From: an uncultured Actinomyces sp.
Lineage (GTDB): Bacteria > Actinomycetota > Actinomycetes > Actinomycetales > Actinomycetaceae
Length of the DNA: 64,000 bases
Reading direction: 5' to 3'
Assembly: GCA_900541895.1 (NCBI GenBank)
Contig: UWSI01000003.1
Span: forward strand, 1 to 64,000
Shown here: piece by piece, positions 54,343 through 63,617 of the stretch
Numbering within the stretch: the first letter of the stretch is position 1
How the letters are laid out: each line of letters begins with the position of its first letter
The notes under the pieces: generated by a model
What the model was told of the DNA's origin: nothing
The model's input: the letters and a program-made list of their open reading frames with translations, nothing else
The model's database searches: none
Program-made: the position numbers and the translations under genes

Positions 54343-55725
54343 CTACTTCAGCGAATCCAGCCTTGCCTTTGCCGGGTGAACAAAGAGTGTCATGACCAAT
54401 CCCAACGCAAGGATCAAGATGATGCCAAGGATTCCCCAGTAGGTGTAGTCGGCACCGGCAGGCGTCCAATTGCGACCAAACGCCAGAAAGATGCCGTACA
54501 TCGCTGGTGCAAGGAAGGACACTGCACGACCGGTCGTCGCATACAGCCCGAAGACCTCGCCTTCACGCCCCTCGGGGATCATGCGTCCAAGGAAAGATCG
54601 TGATGCAGACTGAGTTGGACCCACGAAAACGCAGAGGGCCAGACCGAAAGTCCAGAAAATAATCTTTCCGCCATTGTGCAAGAAGAAGACGCTCATGCCC
54701 GCAATCACCATGCAGCTCAGCGAGATCACAATGAGGCGCTTCGGTCCGATGATGTCGTCCAAGGCACCCATGGCGATAGTGGCGATTCCTGCAACGATAT
54801 TTGCCGCAATCGCAAAGATAATCACCTCGCCAGATGAGAAGCCGAAGGCCGTTCCCGCAAGGATCGCGCCGAAGGTGAATACACCCGCAAGACCATCCCT
54901 GAACACGGCAGAGGCAGCGAGGAAGAACAGCGTGTGCGGCGATTCCTTCGCCAGAGACTTCACCGTGCTCCACAGCTTTCGGTAAGAATCCCATAGAGTT
55001 TCGTGCTCACCGTGGTGCTCATCAATATGCCGAGGCTTGACGGGGTGAAGCATCAAAGGCAGTGCAGACAGCAGCATCCACGCTGCAGCAATCACCATTG
55101 AAACGCGAATGTGCAATCCATTCGCATGGGTAATACCAAACCATCCGACCTCGGGGCTGATCAGTCCAACGTACAGAATCAGCAGCAAAACAATGCCACC
55201 GACATAGCCCGATCCCCATCCCAGACCGGAAATACGGCCCATGTTTTCTTTGGTCGAGAGGTGGTTGAGCATCGCGTTGTAATTGACCGATGCAAATTCG
55301 AAGAAAATATTGCCAATGCCCAAGAGCGCAATGCCAAGGAAGAGGCCTCCGCGCGGCCCCAAAGGTCCTTCCGGAGCGACAAAGAACATCAGTGCCAGAC
55401 AAATAACGACCAAGATCGTGAATACTGTTAAGGCAAGACCACCTTTTCCGCGGCGATCAGCGCGTTGACCGGTAATCGGTGCGAGAAGCGCAATGATGAT
55501 GCCTGCAGCAAAAAGACCCCACGAAAGGTAATCACTAGCGGTTCCCTTATCGGTGAAAGTCCCATCACTGGTCAGATAGACCGAGAAGACGAAAGTCGTT
55601 GCAACAGCATTAAATGCTGCCGAACCCCAGTCCCACAAAGCCCATTCAATGACCGGCTTCGTCAGAATCGATGCTTTCTTCTTCGCCGAAGGTGCCATCG
55701 ATTGAGGGGGCGTCGATTCACTCAT
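54343..55725 (-). CDS. MFS transporter of the UMF1 (Atg22-like) family
   Basis: This is a 460-residue transporter with about 12 membrane helices. The early EWALWDWGSAAFN motif is characteristic of UMF1-type proteins. The substrate is unknown; amino-acid or peptide efflux has been proposed for relatives. AAGGAG lies 5 nt before the ATG at 55725; the GTG two codons earlier overlaps that site and is rejected. It follows ispD by 89 bp on the same strand and may be read through from it. Confidence 0.88.
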   Translation of the reverse strand: MSESTPPQSMAPSAKKKASILTKPVIEWALWDWGSAAFNAVATTFVFSVYLTSDGTFTDKGTASDYLSWGLFAAGIIIALLAPITGQRADRRGKGGLALTVFTILVVICLALMFFVAPEGPLGPRGGLFLGIALLGIGNIFFEFASVNYNAMLNHLSTKENMGRISGLGWGSGYVGGIVLLLILYVGLISPEVGWFGITHANGLHIRVSMVIAAAWMLLSALPLMLHPVKPRHIDEHHGEHETLWDSYRKLWSTVKSLAKESPHTLFFLAASAVFRDGLAGVFTFGAILAGTAFGFSSGEVIIFAIAANIVAGIATIAMGALDDIIGPKRLIVISLSCMVIAGMSVFFLHNGGKIIFWTFGLALCVFVGPTQSASRSFLGRMIPEGREGEVFGLYATTGRAVSFLAPAMYGIFLAFGRNWTPAGADYTYWGILGIILILALGLVMTLFVHPAKARLDSLK

Positions 55726-55814
55726 GTTCACTCCTTATACGCCTACCACCGTAGGCCTACCAGTGAAACTATCACGGAGAAGCAGCGAAAAAGAAAAAAT
55801 ACAAGTAAGGGTCG

Positions 55815-56591
55815 TCACGCACGAGCGTCTTCAGCAAGGATTGCGCGCGCAAAAACCAGATCAATTGGCGTCGTAATCTTCAATGCGCGACCTTCACCGG
55901 GAACAATGCGAACGGGAATTCCCGCCTGCTGAGCAAGCCCGGCATCATCAGTAAGCGCTGTGGCTTCGCTATTCGCCGAGGCCACGGCACGCCGATGCAG
56001 CTCACGAATAACTTTCCAGGGGAAACCCTGCGGAGTCTGAACGGCAACCAAACCAGCACGGTCAACCGTCGCCTCAACGTAGCGCGCGCCCCGCACTTGC
56101 CCTGCCGAGGCCTCGGGAACTTCATGGAAGCTCTTCAGCGTATCCGCCACCGCAAGGCCTGGGATCACCGCCCGCTCTCCCGCGCGAAGAGCATCAATCA
56201 CGCGAGAAACCAGCTGAGGGGAAACCAGAGGGCGGGCTGCATCATGAATCAAGACGGGGCTGTCATCGCTCAAAGCGACCGCTGTTTGGGCAAGCGCCTC
56301 GAGTCCAGCCGCGACGGAAGCCTGCCTAGACAGGGGGGAACCCGGAACAACACGGACAACATCACGAAACTCAGCAGTATCAAGAAGTGCGCGGAACTCT
56401 TCAAAACGTTCTGGAGGTGCTGTCACAACGGCACAATCAACGCCACCAGAATGGAGGCTCCTGAGCGCGTGCTCAACCAAAGATATTCCGTCGAGCTCAA
56501 CCAAAGCTTTCGGGCGATCTGAGCCCAAGCGCGTACCCGATCCGGCCGCAGTAATGACCGCGAAAACCTGAGCCGGGGATGTTGAGGTCAC
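55815..56591 (-). CDS. ispD: 2-C-methyl-D-erythritol 4-phosphate cytidylyltransferase
   Basis: This is a 258-residue MEP-pathway enzyme. The nucleotide-binding signature AAGSGTRLGSDRPKAL is near residue 15. The IHDAARPLV and VQTPQGF motifs are present. Its ATG overlaps the carD stop by 4 bp, a pairing kept in most Actinobacteria. Together with ispF it supplies isoprenoid precursors. Confidence 0.96.
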   Translation of the reverse strand: MTSTSPAQVFAVITAAGSGTRLGSDRPKALVELDGISLVEHALRSLHSGGVDCAVVTAPPERFEEFRALLDTAEFRDVVRVVPGSPLSRQASVAAGLEALAQTAVALSDDSPVLIHDAARPLVSPQLVSRVIDALRAGERAVIPGLAVADTLKSFHEVPEASAGQVRGARYVEATVDRAGLVAVQTPQGFPWKVIRELHRRAVASANSEATALTDDAGLAQQAGIPVRIVPGEGRALKITTPIDLVFARAILAEDARA

Positions 56592-57130
56592 TCTTGTTCC
56601 GCGTCTTCTTCCGGGAGGTCATCCGCGATTGCGAGGGACTCATCGTAGCCCTCAGCCAAGACTTCGTCGAGGCGCGCAGCCGCAGCGGTCTTATCGATAT
56701 CGCGGGCAAGTGCAAGTTCAGAGCTGAGGATCTGACGAGCCTTCGTCAGCATGCGCTTCTCACCGGTCGACAGCTTCTTCTGATCATCACGGCGAGTAAG
56801 ATCTCGAACAACCTCGGCAACCTTGACGATATCGCCAGTCGCAATCTTCTCTTGGTTGGCTTTGAAACGACGCGACCAGTTTGTGGGCTCTTCAATGTAG
56901 GGGGCGCGCAGGACCGAGAGCACCGTCTCCAAACCGTCTTCGTCAACAACGTCACGCACACCGACAAGATCAACGTTTTCGGCGGGTACCTGAATGGTGA
57001 GATCACCCTGACTGACGCGCAGAGTCAAGTAGGTCTTCTCTTCGCCGCGAATAACACGGGTGGAAATTTCCTCAATCTTCGCGGCGCCGTGGTGAGGATA
57101 AACAACGGTCTGACCGATCTCAAATGACAT
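56588..57130 (-). CDS. carD: CarD-family transcription regulator
   Basis: This is a 180-residue CarD. The N-terminal RNA-polymerase-interacting Tudor-like domain (about 1-60) opens with FEIGQTVVYPHHG. The C-terminal helical DNA-binding domain contains the Trp of the NWSRR segment used to hold the promoter bubble open. It stabilises open complexes at rRNA and housekeeping promoters. The tail is acidic (DDLPEEDAEQE), longer than in mycobacteria. It is coupled to ispD. Confidence 0.95.
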   Translation of the reverse strand: MSFEIGQTVVYPHHGAAKIEEISTRVIRGEEKTYLTLRVSQGDLTIQVPAENVDLVGVRDVVDEDGLETVLSVLRAPYIEEPTNWSRRFKANQEKIATGDIVKVAEVVRDLTRRDDQKKLSTGEKRMLTKARQILSSELALARDIDKTAAAARLDEVLAEGYDESLAIADDLPEEDAEQE

Positions 57131-57322
57131 AGAAGAAACTCCTGCGCTTCAGCTGAACTGCGGTCTATATTCTATCAGTTCACATACTTTCTGCGCCTTT
57201 GAATGGTGAGCAGCTGTGCACAGACGCACGTGGGACCAGAAAGCCCTGCCCATCACACTCACGGTGAATTTTCCAGAAGGACAGCTTTCAAGAGGGCCAG
57301 CGCGATCGCAACAAAACGCAAA

Positions 57323-57354
57323 CGCGGCGGTCCCGAAATTCGGAACCGCCGCGC
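57323..57354 (-). terminator. gpmA terminator
   Basis: A 14-bp stem with one mismatch (GCGGCGGTCCCGAA / TTCGGAACCGCCGC) lies 13 nt after the gpmA stop and is followed on the minus strand by GTTTGCGTTTTG. Confidence 0.8.
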
Positions 57355-57366
57355 CTATTGCAGAAA

Positions 57367-58104
57367 TTACTTACCTTGGTTGGCGACCGCAGCGATCTTC
57401 GCCTCGGCTTCGGGATCCAGGTAGGTGCCACCCTTCTTGATGGGCTTGAGGGTTTCCTCGTCAAGCTCGTACACCAGCGGAATGCCGGTGGGGATGTTGA
57501 CACCGGCGATGTCCTCGTCGGAGATCTCATCCAGGTGCTTGACGATCGCGCGCAGAGAGTTGCCGTGCGCGGCGATCATAACGGTCTTGCCGGTCTTGAT
57601 CGCGGGAACGATGGTCTCATCCCAGTAGGGCAGCAGACGTGCGATGACGTCCTTGAGGCACTCGCTCATGGGAACGGGTTCACCGGCGTAGCGGGGATCC
57701 TGATCCTGCGAGAACTCAGAACCTGCTTCGATTGCGGGCGGAGCCACGTCGAAGGAACGGCGCCACAGCATGAACTGCTCCTCGCCGTACTCGTCGCGAA
57801 TTTCCTTCTTATTCTTGCCCTGGAGCGCACCGTAGTGACGCTCGTTGAGGCGCCAGTTGCGCTCAACGGGGATCCAGTGACGGTCAGCAGCGTCAAGTGC
57901 CAGGTTCGCGGTCATGATCGCGCGACGCAGCATCGACGTGAACAGGAGATCCGGAAGAACACCGGACTCCTTGAGGAGTTCACCACCGTGGGTTGCTTCC
58001 GCGCGGCCCTTGTCCGACAGCGGAACATCCACCCAACCGGTGAAGAGGTTCTTTGCATTCCATTCGCTCTCGCCGTGGCGGAGCAGCACCAGTTTGTAGG
58101 TCAT
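57367..58104 (-). CDS. gpmA: 2,3-bisphosphoglycerate-dependent phosphoglycerate mutase
   Basis: This is a 245-residue glycolytic enzyme interconverting 3- and 2-phosphoglycerate. The phosphohistidine is His10 in LRHGESEWN. The NERHYGALQGKNK block and the second catalytic His in AAHGNSLRA are intact. ATG at 58104 gives the family's usual length; an ATG two codons earlier is possible. It is divergent from the OmpA-domain lipoprotein gene. Confidence 0.95.
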   Translation of the reverse strand: MTYKLVLLRHGESEWNAKNLFTGWVDVPLSDKGRAEATHGGELLKESGVLPDLLFTSMLRRAIMTANLALDAADRHWIPVERNWRLNERHYGALQGKNKKEIRDEYGEEQFMLWRRSFDVAPPAIEAGSEFSQDQDPRYAGEPVPMSECLKDVIARLLPYWDETIVPAIKTGKTVMIAAHGNSLRAIVKHLDEISDEDIAGVNIPTGIPLVYELDEETLKPIKKGGTYLDPEAEAKIAAVANQGK

Positions 58105-58345
58105 GCACATATTCTTTCATTCTTTTCGCATATGTGTCACGGGACCTGCGTCACGCGTCCCGCCTTTTCCCCTGTTTCTCGGAGATGAGAAGAAATACAG
58201 CGACATCCTGCATGCGTCCTGTCCACAACACCCCAGCGCATGAGCTCTCAAACTCATCAAATAACCGCAACCTAATCAACTTCGATCAGTGTCTCAGTAG
58301 GGGCTATCCAGCAACTGCTCAGTATGTTCCTTTTAAACTTTGGGC

Positions 58346-59569
58346 ATGAGTGACACAACATCAAAGCGCCACTTTTTCCGTACGGCGACCGCATTGTCCA
58401 CCTTGGCAGCACTCGTTTCACTGAGTGCATGCTCTCAGAGCGCGCCTTCCGCATCGACCTCCGCAACGAGCGAGGCAACCCCCGAGGCAACCGCTTCAGC
58501 CACCTCCGCAGTCCCCGCTGTCGCAGGCTACAAACCCGGCGAGATTCCGCCAGTTCCTCTTTTCAAAGTTCCACCAATCGGCGTATTCGCCTCAAATGCT
58601 GACAAGGCTGTCATTGACGCGACCTCTAAGATTTCCTCCGTTCCCGGCGTAACCGTTGCCCCCGCCGTGTGTGACGGTTCCGGCTTGGTGACCAACGGTG
58701 GAAATACCGTACTTGGTGGCGACGGATCAGGTGTCTCCACTAACGGCGATAAGCAGGTCGTCAACAGTGGTGACGGCTCCGGCGTTATTAACGAGGGTCC
58801 GGTAAGCATCGTTGTCGATGGCACGGGCGGTGGCGTCTACAACGATTCATCCAACGGACTGAACATCACGATTAGTTCCGATGGCTCCGGTACCTACACC
58901 TCAAACACTCTGAACATCACGGTTAGCCCTGACGGTTCCGGCGTCTACAACAACTCCGAAACCGGCGAAAAGATCGTGATTAGCTCCGACGGTTCCGGCA
59001 ACTACAGCAACAGCAAGACTTCGGTGACCTACAACCTTGATGGCAAGGGCGGCGGCGTCTACAACGGCCCGAACTTGAACATCATCAACAACGGCGATGG
59101 CACCGCGATGGTGAACGGCCAGCAGGTGAAGGCTGACAAGGCACCGACCGTTGGCAAGGTTGGTAAGTTCCCCAAGGTCGATAGCCTCAAGCCCGTCGAG
59201 AGCTGCGGCACAACCATCACCTTGGAAGATGGCGTCCTCTTCGACTTCGGCAAGTCCGATATTCGTCCCGAGGCAGCAGCAACCCTGAAGAAGCTTGCTG
59301 AGGTACTCACGAGCGCAAAGGTTCCGGCTGCGCACATATACGGCCACACCGATTCGATTGGTGACGATGCTTCCAACCAGACCCTGTCTGAGGAACGCGC
59401 TACTGCAGTCGTCAACGAACTGAAGAAGGATGGCGTCACTGCAACCTTGGATTCTCAGGGCTTCGGCGAAAGCAAGCCGGTCGCACCCAACACGAACTCC
59501 GATGGTTCGGACAACCCCGCCGGTCGCCAAGCGAACCGCCGCGTGGAGATCTTCATTCCTGCATTCTGA
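58346..59569 (+). CDS. Lipoprotein with DGSG repeats and OmpA-like domain
   Basis: This is a 407-residue lipoprotein. The signal peptide ends in the lipobox LSAC with Cys29. A Ser/Thr/Ala-rich linker follows, then a region of imperfect beta repeats (about 110-255) marked by recurring DGSG-x-Y/V turns with Asn-rich ends. The last about 115 residues form an OmpA-type peptidoglycan-binding domain: FDFGKSDIRPEA, YGHTDSIGDD and a terminal NRRVEI. It thus joins membrane and cell wall in a Gram-positive cell. ATG at 58346 is preferred to the TTG two codons earlier. The repeat region may form a beta-roll or beta-helix. It is monocistronic, with a decayed DUF3060-like fragment directly after it. Confidence 0.88.
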   Translation: MSDTTSKRHFFRTATALSTLAALVSLSACSQSAPSASTSATSEATPEATASATSAVPAVAGYKPGEIPPVPLFKVPPIGVFASNADKAVIDATSKISSVPGVTVAPAVCDGSGLVTNGGNTVLGGDGSGVSTNGDKQVVNSGDGSGVINEGPVSIVVDGTGGGVYNDSSNGLNITISSDGSGTYTSNTLNITVSPDGSGVYNNSETGEKIVISSDGSGNYSNSKTSVTYNLDGKGGGVYNGPNLNIINNGDGTAMVNGQQVKADKAPTVGKVGKFPKVDSLKPVESCGTTITLEDGVLFDFGKSDIRPEAAATLKKLAEVLTSAKVPAAHIYGHTDSIGDDASNQTLSEERATAVVNELKKDGVTATLDSQGFGESKPVAPNTNSDGSDNPAGRQANRRVEIFIPAF

Positions 59570-59577
59570 CAGTAAGT

Positions 59578-59736
59578 GGCTGGGGCACACCTTTCATCGA
59601 CGGGGCTAACAACTCTGTCAACCTAGAATCCGCAAAGAAAATTACTTTTACGGGTTCTCAAGACGTCGTACGCTACACTTCAGGTGACCCCGACATCAGC
59701 GATTCCGGTACGGGTAATTCCGTCTCGGAAGACTGA
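59578..59736 (+). pseudogene. Remnant of a DUF3060-like gene
   Basis: In a frame different from the OmpA-domain gene, 52 codons up to a TGA read as a clear beta-repeat protein end: NSVNLESAKKITFTGSQD, then RYTSGDPDISDSGTGNSV. This matches the alternating pattern of DUF3060 proteins. There is no start codon or ribosome-binding site, and the frame runs back into the 3' end of the OmpA-domain gene. It is best read as the tail of a deleted gene. The rest of the 334-bp gap (59737-59903) shows nothing recognisable. Confidence 0.6.
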
Positions 59737-59903
59737 TAGGGCACTGAATTTAACTTTCAGCAAGGAAGCCGGGGTACATAACTACCTCAGCTTTTTGCAC
59801 TTAATTTCGACTGTTTAATTTCAACTGAGCCCCCCGAACCAGTCGATCACTCTCAAATGAACTTCTCCCCCACAGCCAGTGTCCAACCAGATGGAAGGTA
59901 CGC

Positions 59904-61367
59904 ATGTCTACTCACCAGCCCACTACCGAGGCCTCGATGAACCCCGAAATGACAAGCGGAACTCACCCCGCAGATCAGGGTGATGCAGGCTACGATAAGG
60001 CCCTTAAAAACCGCCACCTGCAGATGATTGCAATCGGTGGATCAATTGGAACTGGCCTCTTCCTTGGTGCAGGCGGACGCCTTGCACAGGGAGGTCCGCT
60101 TCTTGCTCTCGCCTACGCGGTTTGTGGAGTTTTCGCCTTCCTCATGGTCCGCGCACTCGGTGAGCTCGCAATCCGTCGTCCCTCCTCTGGAGCCTTCGTC
60201 TCGTACGCACGTGAATTCCTCGGTAGACGCGGCGCTTTCATCACCGGCTGGTTCTTTTTCCTTGACTGGGCAGTGACGGTGATGGCTGATATTACGGCTG
60301 TCGGCGTCTACATGCACTACTGGAATCTCTTCGAGTCGATCCCACGTTGGGTGATCGCTCTGATCGCTCTTGTCTTGGTTTTCTGCCTCAACATGCTGTC
60401 GGTAAAAGCCTTCGGTGAGGCCGAATTCTGGTTTGCTCTCATCAAAGTTACAACAATTTTGATCTTTATGGCGCTTGCCATTTAGGCGATCATCACCCAA
60501 GCTCAGATGGGCGACCACACCGCCGGCGTCCACAACATCGCTGAAAATGGCGGCCTACTCCCACAGGGCATCGCACCGATCTTCGCACTGACTTTGGGCG
60601 TTGTCTTCGCTTTTGGTGGCACTGAAATGGTGGGCGTTGCTGCCGGTGAAGCGAAAGACGCACAGAAGGTACTTCCCAAGGCAATCAACTCGATGGCCCT
60701 TCGAATTTTCTTCTTCTACGTCGGCACCGTTACTCTCATGGCCTTAGCCCTGCCCTACACCGTTTATTCCTCCGACGAGTCTCCCTTCACCACCTTCTTC
60801 GCTTCGCTCGGAATTCCTCACGCCGGCGACATTATTCAGGTTGTCGTTCTGACCGCAGCGCTTTCCTCGCTCAACGCGGGCCTCTACGCGACGGGCCGAA
60901 CCCTGCGCTCAATGGCCGTTTCAGGCGAAGCTCCACGCTTCGCCTCGCGACTTAATAAGCACCACGTCCCCTACGGCGGGATTATTATCACCGCCTCGCT
61001 GGGACTGCTGGGGGTACTGCTCAACGCATTCCTCCCCGATGATGCTTTTGAAATTGTCATGAGCCTTGCTGGAATTGGCATTGCGGGAACCTGGGCGATG
61101 ATCCTCATTACCCACCTGGCATTCCTCAAGCGTGTGCGAGCCGGCGAGGAGGAGCGCCCCTCATACCGCATGCCGGGTGCACCTTTCACGAACTACATCT
61201 CGCTAGCTTTCTTTGCGATTGTCGTCGCTTCAAATGTCACCAGCACCAATGGCCGTTGGACTCTCGCGCTCTTCGGAGTAGTGGTCGTGGCAATGGTTTG
61301 TGGTTGGTATGCAATTCGGGGTAAGTTTTCTTCAAACGACGAGGCCCCGCGCCACTTAGGCGAATAA
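59904..61367 (+). pseudogene. Amino-acid permease (asparagine permease-like), interrupted by TAG
   Basis: One frame encodes an APC-family permease of about 487 codons. The first part (59904-60482) has the KNRHLQMIAIGGSIGTGLFLG opening typical of the GABA/asparagine permease group and about six membrane helices. TAG at 60483-60485 (codon 194) interrupts a membrane helix. The frame then continues without further damage through the HNIAENGGLLPQG loop and the remaining helices to 61367. A single base change or sequencing error could account for it. The asparaginase gene next door suggests asparagine as substrate (AnsP-like). Expression as two separate halves is unlikely to give a working transporter. 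Confidence 0.8.
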
Positions 61368-61422
61368 CCACCCCTCTGCTCTCGTTTCTTTTTCGCTCTC
61401 TAATGATGGAAGAGGACGCACT

Positions 61423-62427
61423 ATGAGGATTCACGTGACATATGCAGGCGGAACAATCGGGATGGTTGATTCTCCTGACGGTTTGCGACCGGGCGCAGAT
61501 ATGGCATCGTGGCTCAACACTCAATTCGATGGAATCGAGCTTACGGGACAGGTGTCAATGTCTCAGCTCTCACCGCTGGTCGATTCGTCGGAAACAACAC
61601 CGACCCACTGGCAGATGATCATCGATGATATTCGCGCTCATGCCGATGAAGCTGATGCTTTTTTGGTGCTCCATGGGACCGACACCATGGCCTATAGCGC
61701 TGCCGCACTGTCGTACGCGCTGGCTGATTTCACAAAACCCATTGTTTTAACGGGCTCTCAATATCCGCTTGGCGTTGTCGGCACCGATGCCTCCGCGAAT
61801 GTGACGGGCGCATTACGCGCTGCTGGAAGTTCCCAGGTCAGCGGCGTAACTCTGTTCTTTGGTCATATGCTGCTGGCAGGAAATCGTTCAACAAAGACCT
61901 CATCATGGGCCTTCGCTGGCTTTGACTCACCTTCAACATTGCCGATCGCACGCACAGGTGCCCCCTGGCGCTGGTATCACAGTATCGAGGCCGGTGAAGG
62001 TTGGGCTAATCCTGCGCCTTACACCCGACACGACGTTGCAGTTGTGGACATTGTTCCCGGCCTAAGCGCCGCTCGTTTACGTTCCATGTTCACTCCCCTG
62101 CCCGAGGCCGTCATCATCCGCGCATACGGCGTAGGAAATATTCCTGCTTCAGACCCGGGTTTTGTGGATGTTTTACAGGAACTGCGTGAGGCCGAGGTTC
62201 CCCTGATCGTTGCATCGCAGTGCCACCAAGCCGAGGTCGTGTTGGGCCATTACGAGGCCGGGAGCACTCTGGCGCGCTTGAGCGCGATTAGCGCGCATGA
62301 CATGACTCTTGAGGCCTTGTATGCGAAGACAATCTTTTTGCTCTCGCAGGGATTGCAAGGCGAAGAGTTCGCACAGTGGATGAATCGATCTATTGCTGGC
62401 GAAGTGAGCCTTCCAGGCATTGCGTAG
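61423..62427 (+). CDS. L-asparaginase
   Basis: This is a 334-residue asparaginase hydrolysing asparagine to aspartate and ammonia. The first catalytic Thr is Thr11 in AGGTIG, the second is Thr86 with Asp87 in HGTDTM. No signal peptide is present, so it is cytosolic (AnsA-like). It follows the interrupted permease by 55 bp and probably belonged to an uptake-and-breakdown unit with it. Confidence 0.92.
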   Translation: MRIHVTYAGGTIGMVDSPDGLRPGADMASWLNTQFDGIELTGQVSMSQLSPLVDSSETTPTHWQMIIDDIRAHADEADAFLVLHGTDTMAYSAAALSYALADFTKPIVLTGSQYPLGVVGTDASANVTGALRAAGSSQVSGVTLFFGHMLLAGNRSTKTSSWAFAGFDSPSTLPIARTGAPWRWYHSIEAGEGWANPAPYTRHDVAVVDIVPGLSAARLRSMFTPLPEAVIIRAYGVGNIPASDPGFVDVLQELREAEVPLIVASQCHQAEVVLGHYEAGSTLARLSAISAHDMTLEALYAKTIFLLSQGLQGEEFAQWMNRSIAGEVSLPGIA

Positions 62428-62534
62428 CTGACCTGCGGTTTTAGCTATTTCAGTGCATACAAGGTCAATCTAAACCGGTACAGGTTACGAAAACTGACCA
62501 CTCGATACAAAACGTATTGAATACAAATATAAAT

Positions 62535-62562
62535 GCGGGGTATTTCGATAGAAATACCCCGC
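62535..62562 (-). terminator. lsr2 terminator
   Basis: A perfect 12-bp stem (GCGGGGTATTTC / GAAATACCCCGC) with a GATA loop is followed on the minus strand by ATTTATATTTG. It lies 29 nt after the lsr2 stop and also faces the end of the asparaginase gene. Confidence 0.85.
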
Positions 62563-62590
62563 AAAATATCGAAGGAATTCAGAACAAAAA

Positions 62591-62917
62591 TCAGCGATTT
62601 TCCTTTTCAAACTGCTCAATAATGGCAGACGGAATCCGGCCTCGACCGCTCAGTTCGATCCCCTTTTCACGAGCCCAACGACGTACGCGGACACTCTTTG
62701 CTTCAGCATCCCCACACGGCGTGGTGCGGCGACTGTTGAGACGCCCGCCCACCCTACGAGCTGCGGAAATCCATGGTGACATGTCACGCTCAAATTGTTC
62801 GGCATTCTGGTCGGAAAGATCAATTTCATACGATACACCTTTGAATGCGAATGAAATTGTCTGCTTGGCAACCGAGCCATCACGGTCATCAACTAATACA
62901 ACGACTTTCTTCTGCAT
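62591..62917 (-). CDS. lsr2: Lsr2 nucleoid-associated silencer
   Basis: This is a 108-residue Lsr2, the actinobacterial counterpart of H-NS that bridges AT-rich DNA and silences acquired genes. The N-terminal oligomerisation strand pair (VVVLVDDRDG) and the C-terminal DNA-binding domain are complete. The minor-groove contact motif reads RGR in place of the frequent QGR or RGR variants, followed by IPSAII. GAAGGG precedes the ATG at 62917; an upstream ATG adds nine residues without support. The 5' region is very AT-rich, consistent with self-regulation. Confidence 0.95.
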   Translation of the reverse strand: MQKKVVVLVDDRDGSVAKQTISFAFKGVSYEIDLSDQNAEQFERDMSPWISAARRVGGRLNSRRTTPCGDAEAKSVRVRRWAREKGIELSGRGRIPSAIIEQFEKENR

Positions 62918-63150
62918 AGTTTTCACCCTTCGAAAACATATCAATCACAGAGAAGAATTCTTTTTCTGCGATCGAGTAATGCACTTTTCGAAGCCACGCT
63001 ATCACATTTTCGATATTAACTATTAATTTTCTATACCCTCAAAATTACCTGTCTCATTTTCGATTCCAGCGTTGTATGGCCTGATCAAAACCTATAAACT
63101 GTCCTTTCGTTAGAGAACCTCGAGGATGAAGGCTAAAACGGAGAAGGGAC

Positions 63151-63603
63151 ATGAACCAAGCAAAGCGGGCTCGCGAGATCGAACAGTTTTTCATTACTAT
63201 CACTAGGGCTTCTGCGGCTCTGGAGGCAACGCTCAAGCGCGAGTTCGGACTTTCACTCGGTGAATATCGCGTCCTCGATGAGGTGGCTTCAGCCGGTAAA
63301 ATTGGAATCCGCATGGGAGAACTTGCCCAATCGGTCATTTTTAGCCCTTCGCGTCTGACACACACCTATCGTCGTCTTGCAGATCGCGATCTCATTGTTC
63401 GCACCGCCTACGAATTCGATCGTCGCGGTGGCACAATCACCATCACCGATGCAGGCAAGAAACTTGTCACCTCCGCCCAACAGGCTGAGCGAGCACTTCT
63501 GCGCGACATCATTAGCGACGACATCTCCGATGAAGACCTCAACGTATTGATCCGCGTGGGTTCAGACGTTAATACGCGCTTGGATGAACTCGAGAAGCGC
63601 TAG
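63151..63603 (+). CDS. MarR-family transcription regulator
   Basis: This is a 150-residue winged-helix regulator. The helical dimer region flanks the DNA-reading part: GIRMGELAQSVIFSPSRLT as recognition helix area, and the wing YEFDRRGGTITITDAG. No Cys is present, so it is not a thiol-redox sensor. GAGAAGGGAC precedes the ATG. It is divergent from lsr2 and 14 bp upstream of the chloride channel gene, which it may control. Confidence 0.9.
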   Translation: MNQAKRAREIEQFFITITRASAALEATLKREFGLSLGEYRVLDEVASAGKIGIRMGELAQSVIFSPSRLTHTYRRLADRDLIVRTAYEFDRRGGTITITDAGKKLVTSAQQAERALLRDIISDDISDEDLNVLIRVGSDVNTRLDELEKR

Positions 63604-63617
63604 TATTCTCAACTAGT

